From Lachnospiraceae bacterium (GTDB taxonomy: Bacteria; Bacillota_A; Clostridia; Lachnospirales; Lachnospiraceae), in NCBI GenBank assembly GCA_017634255.1, contig JAGBNT010000080.1, positions 1 to 33,813 of the forward strand: a DNA stretch of 33,813 bases. Reading direction: 5' to 3'. The position numbers and the translations under genes are program-made. Positions 18,349 to 25,198 of the stretch are shown in pieces (positions within the stretch are counted from its first letter, which is position 1; every line of letters begins with the position of its first letter). The notes beneath the pieces were generated by a model. The model did not search any database. It saw only the letters and a program-made list of their open reading frames with translations, and was not told where the DNA came from.

Positions 18349-18387
18349 AAATATTTCAGAAATTTTAAAATTAATTTTTCATTTTTT

Positions 18388-18417
18388 CTGCCACAAGGGA
18401 AAAGTGGTGCGTATACA
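18388..18417 (+). promoter_or_regulatory. Possible promoter ahead of the GG-leader genes
   Basis: The 116-base AT-rich gap after the second transporter holds CTGCCA at 18388-18393 and TATACA at 18412-18417 with an 18-base spacer. It would allow the two small genes to be expressed more strongly than the transporters. Both boxes are imperfect and no terminator was found before them. Confidence 0.35.
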
Positions 18418-18464
18418 TATACAAACAAACAAAAATAAATTCCATTTTGAAAGGAGCTAGGATA

Positions 18465-18749
18465 ATGAAGGATATGAACGGTAAGATAAACGATGAGAAG
18501 CTTGAGGAAGTTAATGGCGGTGCAGGTATAATAGACGCTCTGTTCGATAAGAGAAAAAATAATCCCAAGCTTGATCAGGCGATCAAGGATGACAATACCA
18601 TGGTGCAGAGCAGGCTTCTGGCAGGAGAGGCCAGCAGGACGGAGAAGGATCCTCTGGGCTCCGGCATAGACGGCGGTATAAGTAACGGCATAGCAAGGAA
18701 CACTGAGGATTTCGGAAACAATTTTGGAGCAGGCAGCGGTCTTGCATAA
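18465..18749 (+). CDS. Small double-glycine-leader protein 1
   Basis: The 94-residue protein has a leader matching C39-processed substrates: KINDEKLEEVNGG ends at residues 18-19. Cleavage would release a ~75-residue product that is hydrophilic, glycine- and asparagine-rich toward its end, and free of cysteine and tryptophan. That is unlike a typical membrane-active bacteriocin and gives no residues for lanthionine or disulfide formation. I do not recognise its family. The frame opens with a TTG at 18447, but the ATG at 18465 is preferred because AAAGGAG sits 8-10 bases upstream and the leader then has usual length. It follows the two transporter genes and precedes the second leader protein by 29 bases, so all are probably one transport system. 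Confidence 0.8.
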   Translation: MKDMNGKINDEKLEEVNGGAGIIDALFDKRKNNPKLDQAIKDDNTMVQSRLLAGEASRTEKDPLGSGIDGGISNGIARNTEDFGNNFGAGSGLA

Positions 18750-18778
18750 GAAGCTACAAGCAGGAAGGAGGATAAAGG

Positions 18779-19045
18779 ATGGATCTCAAAGCTAATAAAA
18801 TGAATAATGATGAATTAGAGAAGGTAAGCGGCGGTTCCGAGCTTGAAGGAAGCTTTTCAGATATTTCCCAGTGCCCTCCCGGTACTATCGATATGAAGGG
18901 ACAAATTCCCGACAGAAAGGGCAATCAGAAGGTGTGTCCTTACTGCGAATCAAAGAATATAAGTGATACCACCATCTTTGTTTCCACATGGGGAAGCGTA
19001 GTCAATGGTCAGATATGCGATGACTGCAAGGAGGTATGGCAGTAG
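18779..19045 (+). CDS. Double-glycine-leader protein 2 with zinc ribbon
   Basis: The 88-residue protein starts with a C39-type leader, NNDELEKVSGG, ending at residues 18-19. The predicted 69-residue product contains five cysteines. Four of them, as CPYC and CDDC separated by about 26 residues, form a zinc-ribbon pattern ending in a KEVWQ C-terminus. A strong AAGGAGG precedes the ATG. No gene for a modifying enzyme (lanthionine synthase, YcaO, RiPP radical SAM) lies near, so the product may be exported unmodified, with zinc or disulfides stabilising it. Its function is unknown. Alternatives are that the GG segment is a relic and the protein stays in the cytoplasm, or that the peptide is a signal or toxin. 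Confidence 0.82.
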   Translation: MDLKANKMNNDELEKVSGGSELEGSFSDISQCPPGTIDMKGQIPDRKGNQKVCPYCESKNISDTTIFVSTWGSVVNGQICDDCKEVWQ

Positions 19046-19099
19046 ATCACCGGGTCGGAGAAGAAATATTTATTCGGATATTGAGAGAGTTTTATAAAT

Positions 19100-19576
19100 A
19101 TGAATAAATATATGAAGCTTGCCGACGATCTGGCAAGGGATAATCTTAAAACAAATGCAGGCGGCCCTTTTGGAGCCTGCATTGTTATGGACGGAAAAAT
19201 AATAGGTAAGGGCTCAAACCATGTGCTTGCCAATAATGACCCTACGGCGCATGCAGAGATCATGGCAATAAGGGACGCAAGCAGAAACCTAGGCAGCTAT
19301 GACTTAAGCGGGTGTGAGCTCTATACCTCGTGCTTTCCATGTCCCATGTGTCTCTCTGCGTCAATATGGGCGAATATAGACAAGGTATATTACGGGAATA
19401 CCAAAGAGGACGCAGACAGTATCGGCTTCAGGGATGATATGATCTACGACTTTATCAATAAGCTCGCGGAGGGCATGGATACCGACGATATCCTGGAATT
19501 AAAGGAGCTGGACAGGGATGAGACGATATTGACCTTTAAAGCTTTTGGTGATAAAACAGATAAGACGATATATTAG
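19100..19576 (+). CDS. guaD: Guanine deaminase, cytidine-deaminase fold
   Basis: The 158-residue protein resembles Bacillus subtilis GuaD along its length, including GGPFGACIV, NDPTAHAEIMAIR and YTSCFPCPMCL. The zinc site is H51, C81 and C84 with E53 as proton shuttle (HAE and PCPMC motifs). The enzyme hydrolyses guanine to xanthine and ammonia in the cytoplasm. This is a natural feeder for the xanthine-dehydrogenase-type enzymes encoded earlier in the window. It follows the leader-peptide genes by 54 bases without a visible terminator and precedes the molybdenum cofactor genes by 32 bases. The family also contains tRNA and nucleoside deaminases, but the C-terminal segment around GFRDDMIYDFI fits GuaD best. 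Confidence 0.87.
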   Translation: MNKYMKLADDLARDNLKTNAGGPFGACIVMDGKIIGKGSNHVLANNDPTAHAEIMAIRDASRNLGSYDLSGCELYTSCFPCPMCLSASIWANIDKVYYGNTKEDADSIGFRDDMIYDFINKLAEGMDTDDILELKELDRDETILTFKAFGDKTDKTIY

Positions 19577-19608
19577 GAACTGTTTTCAGCGAAAGTTTAA
19601 GGTCGGTT

Positions 19609-20631
19609 ATGAAGCTTATAAAAACAGAGGATGCGGCGGGGCAGGTATTGTGCCATGACGTAACCCGGATAATAAAGGATGTTCAAAAGGGTCCCGCCTT
19701 TAAGAAAGGGCACGTGATTACTAAGGAGGATATACCGGTCCTCCTTAATATGGGTAAGGAGAACATCTATATATGGGAAATAAATGAGGATATGCTGCAT
19801 GAAAACGATGCAGCATTGATTTTATATGGGCTCTGTAAAAGCGAAAATATGCATCCCTCAGATATCAGTGAGGGGAAGATAGAGATTATCGCGGATATAG
19901 ACGGTCTTCTCAAGGTCGATTCAGCCAAGCTAAACGCTGTAAATTCCCTGGGGGAGATGATGATAGCTTCCCGTCATGGAAATTTTGCAGTAAAAAAGGG
20001 TGAAAAAATTGCGGGTACGAGGATAATCCCGCTCGTAATAGAAAAGGAAAAGATGGAGCAGGCTAAGGAAGCGGCTCTAGGAGGGCGGATATTTAAGCTG
20101 CTGCCTTTCCGGAAAAGAAGGGCGGGGATCGTTACTACAGGCAGTGAGGTTTTTTACCACAGGATAGAGGATACCTTTACACCTGTGATAAAAGATAAGC
20201 TCAGCGAATTTGACGTAGAGATCGTAGGACAGGAATACAGTCCGGACGACCCGGAGGTTACGATAAGGGGGATAGAAAGCCTTATTCAAAGGGGCGCAGA
20301 TATGGTAATCTGTACCGGAGGAATGAGCGTGGATCCTGACGACAGAACTCCTCTTGCCATACGGAGTGCAGCCGACCCCGACAGAGTAGTCACATACGGG
20401 GCGCCGGTATTGCCGGGCGCAATGTTTATGCTGGCATACAGGAACGAAATTCCCATAATGGGACTCCCCGGCTGTGTTATGTTTTCTAAACGGACTATCT
20501 TTGACCTCATCCTTCCGCGGATCATGGCGGGAGAAATTCTCAAAAAAGAAGATTTTGATATACTCGGGGAAGGCGGACTTTGCTTAAATTGTGAAAAGTG
20601 CACCTTCCCTAATTGCGGCTTTGGAAAGTAA
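19609..20631 (+). CDS. MoeA-like molybdopterin-binding protein with C-terminal cysteine motif
   Basis: The 340-residue protein contains a MoeA/MogA-type molybdopterin-binding domain, seen as TTGSEVF near residue 177, CTGGMSVDPDDRTP near 235-248 and MGLPGCVMFSKRT near 284-296. About 160 residues precede it that correspond only partly to MoeA domains I and II, and the MoeA C-terminal domain is missing (E. coli MoeA is 411 residues). The protein ends in a compact cysteine motif, C325, C328, C331 and C335 (CLNCEKC...NC), resembling a 4Fe-4S or metal site. Position between guaD and the XdhC-like gene suggests a role in molybdate insertion or cofactor handling for the Mo hydroxylases. The precise reaction is not known to me. 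Confidence 0.75.
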   Translation: MKLIKTEDAAGQVLCHDVTRIIKDVQKGPAFKKGHVITKEDIPVLLNMGKENIYIWEINEDMLHENDAALILYGLCKSENMHPSDISEGKIEIIADIDGLLKVDSAKLNAVNSLGEMMIASRHGNFAVKKGEKIAGTRIIPLVIEKEKMEQAKEAALGGRIFKLLPFRKRRAGIVTTGSEVFYHRIEDTFTPVIKDKLSEFDVEIVGQEYSPDDPEVTIRGIESLIQRGADMVICTGGMSVDPDDRTPLAIRSAADPDRVVTYGAPVLPGAMFMLAYRNEIPIMGLPGCVMFSKRTIFDLILPRIMAGEILKKEDFDILGEGGLCLNCEKCTFPNCGFGK

Positions 20632-20642
20632 GGGTAGTGACT

Positions 20643-21680
20643 ATGCCGGGATCAGCGTATTCTAAGATAGCGGAGCTGACCTTGAAGGGTAACGCAGGGC
20701 GGATATGGCTTCTTACCCTGCTTGAGGGGAAAGACGCAGGGGAAAAGGCTCTTTACTCTGACGGCAGACTCATACAGACCTTTAAGAGGGCGGGCTTTTT
20801 TGAAGCAATGGCAAAGAAGCTTCCGGATATCAGTCAGTCAAAATGCTATGAAGCCGGGGGGCGGACATTTTACGCGGAACTGCTGGGACGCCCGGAAAGG
20901 CTGGTGATCTGTGGGGCAGGTCACGTTTCCATACCTATTATCAAGCTGGGGAAGATGATAGGATGTCATATCACCTGTATTGACGACAGGGAGGAATTTA
21001 CCGGAAAAGCCGCCGAGGCGGGTGCGGACAGGGTTATCTGCGGCAGGTTTGAGGAGGTTCTTGCCGGTCTTAGTGGAAGCAGCGATACGTATTACATCGT
21101 AGTAACGAGAATGCACCGCTATGACACCGAATGTATAAGAGCGATAGCCGGAAAAGAGCATGCCTATATAGGACTTATGGGTTCGAGGAGAAGGACGGCA
21201 GTGGTAAAGGAGAAGCTCCTGGAGGCAGGTGTCCCGCAGGAGCTGGTGTCTTCCATCCATACACCCATAGGTATCGATATAGGTTCGGAGACTCCCGAAG
21301 AAATAGCTGTATCTATAATAGCCCAGATCATAAAGATAAAAAATCAGTTTAAGAAAAACAGCGGCTTTTCGAAGGAAATGCTGGAAAAGCTCGTAAGTAT
21401 CGAGGGGAGCAGAAGGGCAGCGCTGGCGACTATCGTAAAGCGGACGGGCTCGGCTCCAAGAGATACAGGCAGTAAGATGCTGATTGAGGCTGACGGGCGG
21501 ATTACGGGGACAATAGGAGGGGGCTGTACGGAAGCTTTTGTGATAGAGCAGGGAGAAAAGATGCTTAAGGGAGAGGCTCCGGCGTCTTCGCTTCATAAGC
21601 TGAGCCTTGCCGACGAATGGTATGTGGAGAGCGAAACCGTATGCGGAGGTGCCATAGAGGTATTTCTGGAAACGGTATGA
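20643..21680 (+). CDS. XdhC/CoxI-family Mo hydroxylase maturation factor
   Basis: The protein (345 residues from the ATG at 20643) belongs to the XdhC/CoxI maturation family, which holds the Mo cofactor and helps its sulfuration and delivery to xanthine dehydrogenase. A Rossmann domain (about 86-230) has ICGAGHVSIP and DDREEF. The characteristic XdhC/CoxI domain, with KRTGSAPRDTGSKML, GTIGGGCTEA and a final CGGAIEV, lies at the C-terminus (about 250-345), after the Rossmann domain and not before it as usual. The first ~80 residues look like a reduced copy of the CoxI domain leading into the Rossmann strand. An upstream TTG at 20613 is in frame but overlaps the previous gene; AAGGG at spacing 9 supports 20643. 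Confidence 0.82.
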   Translation: MPGSAYSKIAELTLKGNAGRIWLLTLLEGKDAGEKALYSDGRLIQTFKRAGFFEAMAKKLPDISQSKCYEAGGRTFYAELLGRPERLVICGAGHVSIPIIKLGKMIGCHITCIDDREEFTGKAAEAGADRVICGRFEEVLAGLSGSSDTYYIVVTRMHRYDTECIRAIAGKEHAYIGLMGSRRRTAVVKEKLLEAGVPQELVSSIHTPIGIDIGSETPEEIAVSIIAQIIKIKNQFKKNSGFSKEMLEKLVSIEGSRRAALATIVKRTGSAPRDTGSKMLIEADGRITGTIGGGCTEAFVIEQGEKMLKGEAPASSLHKLSLADEWYVESETVCGGAIEVFLETV

Positions 21681-21683
21681 GAA

Positions 21684-22679
21684 ATGAAAGACAGATTTAA
21701 TCGTGAAATAGAATATATGCGTCTGTCCATAACCGAGGTCTGCAATTTAAGCTGCATATACTGTAATCCCGAAGGTTCCTGCTGTAAGACCGGAGAAGAA
21801 GGGCGGTATTTTTCACCATCTGAATTTGGTGAAATCTGCGCTGCAGCCTGTGACTGCGGGATACATTCCTTTAAGATAACCGGAGGGGAGCCGCTTTTAA
21901 GGGATGACTGCGAAGAGATAGTAAGGACGGTCAGAAGTATCGAGGGAGTAAGAGGCGTAACCCTTACCACCAACGGGAGGCTGCTCGATGAGGCGAGGCT
22001 TTCAGGGCTTGTTAAAGCAGGGCTTGACGGGATAAATTTTAGTCTCGATTCCCTAAATCCAGAAACAGACAGCTATATAAGCGGCTTAAGGGGGTCGGAG
22101 AGGTCGCTTGAGGCTCTCCGTCTGGCAGCCGGTATCGGAACGCTAAGGGTCAAGCTCAATGCGGTTCCTATTAAGGGGGTCAATGATTCTCATGAAGAGA
22201 TAGCCGCTCTCGCCGGTCTTGCAGAAAAGCAGAATATAGACGTAAGATTTATAGAGCTAATGCCGTTGGGGTATGGAAATAAATATACCGGAGTAAGTGG
22301 AATAGAGGTCTTAAGGCTCCTTAAAAGTAAATTCCCAAAGATGGCGAGGGAGCTGTCAAAAAGGGGAAACGGACCGGCGAAATATTTCAGGATAGATGGC
22401 TTTAAGGGCAGGATAGGCTTTATAAGCGCCATCGGGGATAAGTTTTGCGCAGGCTGTAACCGCATACGTCTTACGGCGGGGGGAGAGCTTAAGCCCTGCC
22501 TTTGCTATGCGGGTACGGAGAATATAAGAAGTATTTTTGACGAGGAGGATCCTGTATTGCGTAAGGTCAGGCTGCGGCAGGCTATTGAAAGGGCTGTGGC
22601 ATCAAAGCCCGAGGGGCATTGTTTTGAGCATAGGGACAGGATCAGTGAACGAAACAGCATGGTTAATATCGGCGGATGA
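21684..22679 (+). CDS. moaA: GTP 3',8-cyclase MoaA
   Basis: The 331-residue radical SAM enzyme has C20, C24 and C27 for the SAM-binding cluster and C255, C258 and C272 for the C-terminal cluster that holds GTP. The protein ends in the Gly-Gly tail required in MoaA (NIGG). It catalyses the first step of molybdopterin synthesis, turning GTP into 3',8-cyclo-GTP, which MoaC then converts to cPMP. MoaC is encoded at 25.2-25.7 kb on the other strand. The start lies 3 bases after the preceding stop, consistent with coupled translation. No MoaD or MoaE is visible in this window, so these must be encoded elsewhere. Confidence 0.94.
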   Translation: MKDRFNREIEYMRLSITEVCNLSCIYCNPEGSCCKTGEEGRYFSPSEFGEICAAACDCGIHSFKITGGEPLLRDDCEEIVRTVRSIEGVRGVTLTTNGRLLDEARLSGLVKAGLDGINFSLDSLNPETDSYISGLRGSERSLEALRLAAGIGTLRVKLNAVPIKGVNDSHEEIAALAGLAEKQNIDVRFIELMPLGYGNKYTGVSGIEVLRLLKSKFPKMARELSKRGNGPAKYFRIDGFKGRIGFISAIGDKFCAGCNRIRLTAGGELKPCLCYAGTENIRSIFDEEDPVLRKVRLRQAIERAVASKPEGHCFEHRDRISERNSMVNIGG

Positions 22680-22682
22680 GCT

Positions 22683-23609
22683 ATGGAAGGAATATTAAGG
22701 GCGATCTGTATAAGTGAACGCAAGGGCGAGGTAAAGCATCGGGTACCCTCCGCGGTTTTAAGGGAAGGTCACGGGCTCGAGGGAGACGCCCATGCCGGGA
22801 ACTGGCACAGGCAGGTAAGTATATTAAGCCTGAGCTCTATAGAGGGCATAAGAAACAAGGGCATTGAGGCGGATTTCGGTGCTTTCGGAGAGAATCTGGT
22901 CTTTGAGGGCGCGAAGCTGGATGGGGTAGATGTAGGAAGCAGGATAGAGCTTGGAGGGTGCGAGCTTAAGGTGACCCAGCTCGGGAAAGCCTGCCACAGC
23001 CACTGCGCTATCTATGAGCAGACCGGCGAGTGCATCATGCCGAAGGAGGGTATTTTTGCCGTGGTCACTGCGGGCGGAAGGATTGATGAGGGCATACCGT
23101 TTAAGATTTATCCCCCGGAGCCGGACAGACCATTCAGCGCAGCCGTTATAACCCTGTCGGACAGGTGTTACAGAGGGGAGAACGAGGATAAGAGCGGCCC
23201 TCTCATTACCGAAATGCTTAAGGACAGCGGTTATGAGGTAATGGACAATATGCTCCTGCCGGACGGCAGGGAAAAGCTGGAAGCAGAGCTTATAAATTAT
23301 GCCGACAGGAGACGGGCGGATGTGATCTTTACCACCGGGGGAACCGGTTTTTCGGAAAGAGACGTAACACCCGAGGCGACAGAGGCGGTTTGCGACCGCA
23401 TGGCTCCAGGAATAGGAGAGGGGCTTCGAAACTACTCCTTTTCCATTACTCCAAAGGCAATGTTTAGCAGGCAGACGGCAGGGATAAGGAAGAGGACGCT
23501 TATCATCAACCTTCCGGGGAGCCCAAAGGCATGCCGGGAGGAACTGGAATATCTGCTGCCGGTTCTGCCTCATGCATTGGAGATACTAAGAGGTACGGTA
23601 CAGGAATAG
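22683..23609 (+). CDS. MOSC - MogA/MoaB fusion protein
   Basis: The 308-residue protein fuses two Mo cofactor modules. Residues 1-145 are a MOSC domain with EGDAHAG, GAFGENL and the sulfur-carrier-type cysteines C104 and C108 (GKACHSHC). Residues 150-308 are a MogA/MoaB domain with TTGGTGFSERDVTPEAT at 217-233. MogA adenylylates molybdopterin before metal insertion, while MOSC domains bind cofactor and can carry persulfide sulfur, fitting a role in making the sulfurated cofactor of xanthine-dehydrogenase-type enzymes. The gene begins 3 bases after moaA. Such fusions occur in other clostridia, so this is informative and not unprecedented. Confidence 0.9.
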   Translation: MEGILRAICISERKGEVKHRVPSAVLREGHGLEGDAHAGNWHRQVSILSLSSIEGIRNKGIEADFGAFGENLVFEGAKLDGVDVGSRIELGGCELKVTQLGKACHSHCAIYEQTGECIMPKEGIFAVVTAGGRIDEGIPFKIYPPEPDRPFSAAVITLSDRCYRGENEDKSGPLITEMLKDSGYEVMDNMLLPDGREKLEAELINYADRRRADVIFTTGGTGFSERDVTPEATEAVCDRMAPGIGEGLRNYSFSITPKAMFSRQTAGIRKRTLIINLPGSPKACREELEYLLPVLPHALEILRGTVQE

Positions 23610-23620
23610 CGAGGCAAGGT

Positions 23621-24481
23621 ATGAAAAAGCGGATTTTAACGGCAATTTTTACAACAGCGCTCCTCTTTGCCCTGACAGCCTGCGGGGCATCGTCTTATGG
23701 GACTTCGGCGTCCGAAGACGGCAGCGGGACACAGATACAGGTTTTTATCGCAGCGTCCCTGAGCAAAGTTATGGAGGAGGTTGCAGCAAAATACAACGAA
23801 GGGCATCCCGATGTAGAAATAATCTTTAACGCGGACAGCTCCGGCACCCTCTTAACCCAGATAGAGGAAGGGTATGAGTGTGACGTATTTTTCTCTGCGG
23901 CAGAGAAGCAGATGAATACGCTTGAGAAGGACGATGGTCTCCTTGAGGAGGGAACCAGGCACAATGTGGTAAATAACCAGGTGGTGGTCGTAAGCCGTAA
24001 AGACAGCAATACTGCGGTCACAGGGCTTAAGGATATTGAAAAGGCATCCAGCATAGCCCTGGCGGACGGGTCAGTCCCTGTGGGAAGATATACCCGGGTG
24101 GCGCTGATGAATTTAGGTCTCCTGCCTGAGACCGAGGACCCTTCAGCATATACCACCAAAGAGGTTTCGGAGGCTCTCGGCGGAGTAGAGATTTCCGAGC
24201 AGGGGAATGTCTCCAAGGTGCTTGCGGCTGTAGTGGAGGAAGCCTGTGAGGTGGGAACGACTTATTATTCCGATACCTATGGATATGAGGACGAGCTTAA
24301 TATTCTGGAACGTGTCAGCTACGACCTGACAGGGGATGTGATCTACCCCATAGCCCAGGTTAAAAATGACGAGGCGGATGAGGTGCAGAAGGCGGCTGCC
24401 AGGGACTTTGTAGAGTTTGTAGCCTCGGACGAGGCAAAAGAGATCTTTAAAAAGTATTATTTTGATACAGAGGTGGAATGA
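23621..24481 (+). CDS. modA: Molybdate ABC transporter substrate-binding lipoprotein
   Basis: The protein (286 residues) begins with a lipoprotein signal, hydrophobic core FTTALLFAL followed by lipobox LTAC with C21 as the lipidated residue. The mature part has the ModA pattern: VFIAASLSKVMEEV, FNADSSGTLLTQI, DVFFSAAEKQM and a late VSYDLTGDVIYPIAQV. It would capture molybdate (or tungstate) outside the cell and deliver it to ModB. An in-frame region upstream overlaps the MOSC-MogA gene; the ATG at 23621 is preferred because the signal peptide starts there, with AAGG just before it. The C-terminus overlaps modB by 4 bases. Confidence 0.92.
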   Translation: MKKRILTAIFTTALLFALTACGASSYGTSASEDGSGTQIQVFIAASLSKVMEEVAAKYNEGHPDVEIIFNADSSGTLLTQIEEGYECDVFFSAAEKQMNTLEKDDGLLEEGTRHNVVNNQVVVVSRKDSNTAVTGLKDIEKASSIALADGSVPVGRYTRVALMNLGLLPETEDPSAYTTKEVSEALGGVEISEQGNVSKVLAAVVEEACEVGTTYYSDTYGYEDELNILERVSYDLTGDVIYPIAQVKNDEADEVQKAAARDFVEFVASDEAKEIFKKYYFDTEVE

Positions 24482-25179
24482 AGGATTTGATGGAAATTTT
24501 TGAAGGACTGGACTGGAGCCCCCTGTGGATATCCCTGAAAACAGGTGTGGCTGCCACGATCCTCTCCTTCTTTTTGGGAATATTTCTTGCAAGGCAGGTC
24601 ATTAAGATGAGGTCGCCCCTAAGAGCCATAATAGACGGGATCCTTACCCTGCCTCTCGTTCTGCCCCCCACCGTAGCCGGTTTTTTCCTGCTCATTATCT
24701 TCAGCAAAAGAAGACCTGTGGGAATGTTCTTATATGAAAATTTTGATATAAAGGTGATTCAGTCCTGGCTGGGCTGTGTTATCGCCGCGATGGTCATAGC
24801 CATGCCGCTTATGTACAGAAATGCCCGGGGAGCCTTTGAGCTCATAGATACCGACCTGGTTCATGCGGCGCGAACCCTGGGTATGTCTGAGATAAAGATA
24901 TTCTGGAAGGTTATAGTCCCTACGGCGGGACCGGGAATAGCAGCGGGAACGGTGCTGACCTTTGCCCGGGCTTTAGGAGAATACGGAGCCACGTCGATGC
25001 TCGCGGGAAATATCCCCGGAAAGACTGCAACGATATCGCAGCGTATCGCGATGGTGATACAGGATCAGGACTATGTGACTGCCGGCATATGGGTGGCGAT
25101 AGTGCTGGTCATCGCCTTTCTTGCCATAGTTCTTTTAAATCTTTTTTATTCAGGCAACGGAAAAAATTCAAGATATTGA
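24478..25179 (+). CDS. modB: Molybdate ABC transporter permease
   Basis: The 233-residue membrane protein has about five transmembrane segments and the permease coupling loop HAARTLGMSEIKIFWKVIVP, followed by GVAATIL- and LPLVLPPTVAGF-type sequences typical of ModB. It forms the channel of the ModABC importer. It starts within the modA stop (ATGA overlap). Its ATPase partner is not downstream on the same strand; the likely partner is the ModC part of the fusion gene, which ends only 19 bases away on the opposite strand. The convergent arrangement breaks the usual modABC operon. Confidence 0.93.
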   Translation: MKDLMEIFEGLDWSPLWISLKTGVAATILSFFLGIFLARQVIKMRSPLRAIIDGILTLPLVLPPTVAGFFLLIIFSKRRPVGMFLYENFDIKVIQSWLGCVIAAMVIAMPLMYRNARGAFELIDTDLVHAARTLGMSEIKIFWKVIVPTAGPGIAAGTVLTFARALGEYGATSMLAGNIPGKTATISQRIAMVIQDQDYVTAGIWVAIVLVIAFLAIVLLNLFYSGNGKNSRY

Positions 25180-25198
25180 CAGTAAGGATCTGTTCATT

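Noticed and set aside
20838..21596. A 252-residue minus-strand open frame
   Set aside because: Antisense to the XdhC-like gene, whose motifs are unmistakable.
21684..22679. Radical SAM protein as a modifying enzyme for the exported peptides
   Set aside because: It has the MoaA C-terminal cluster and terminal Gly-Gly, and it sits among molybdenum cofactor genes.
22824..23573. A 249-residue minus-strand open frame
   Set aside because: It lies entirely antisense to the MOSC-MogA fusion, which has clear motifs; the translated product has no recognisable features.
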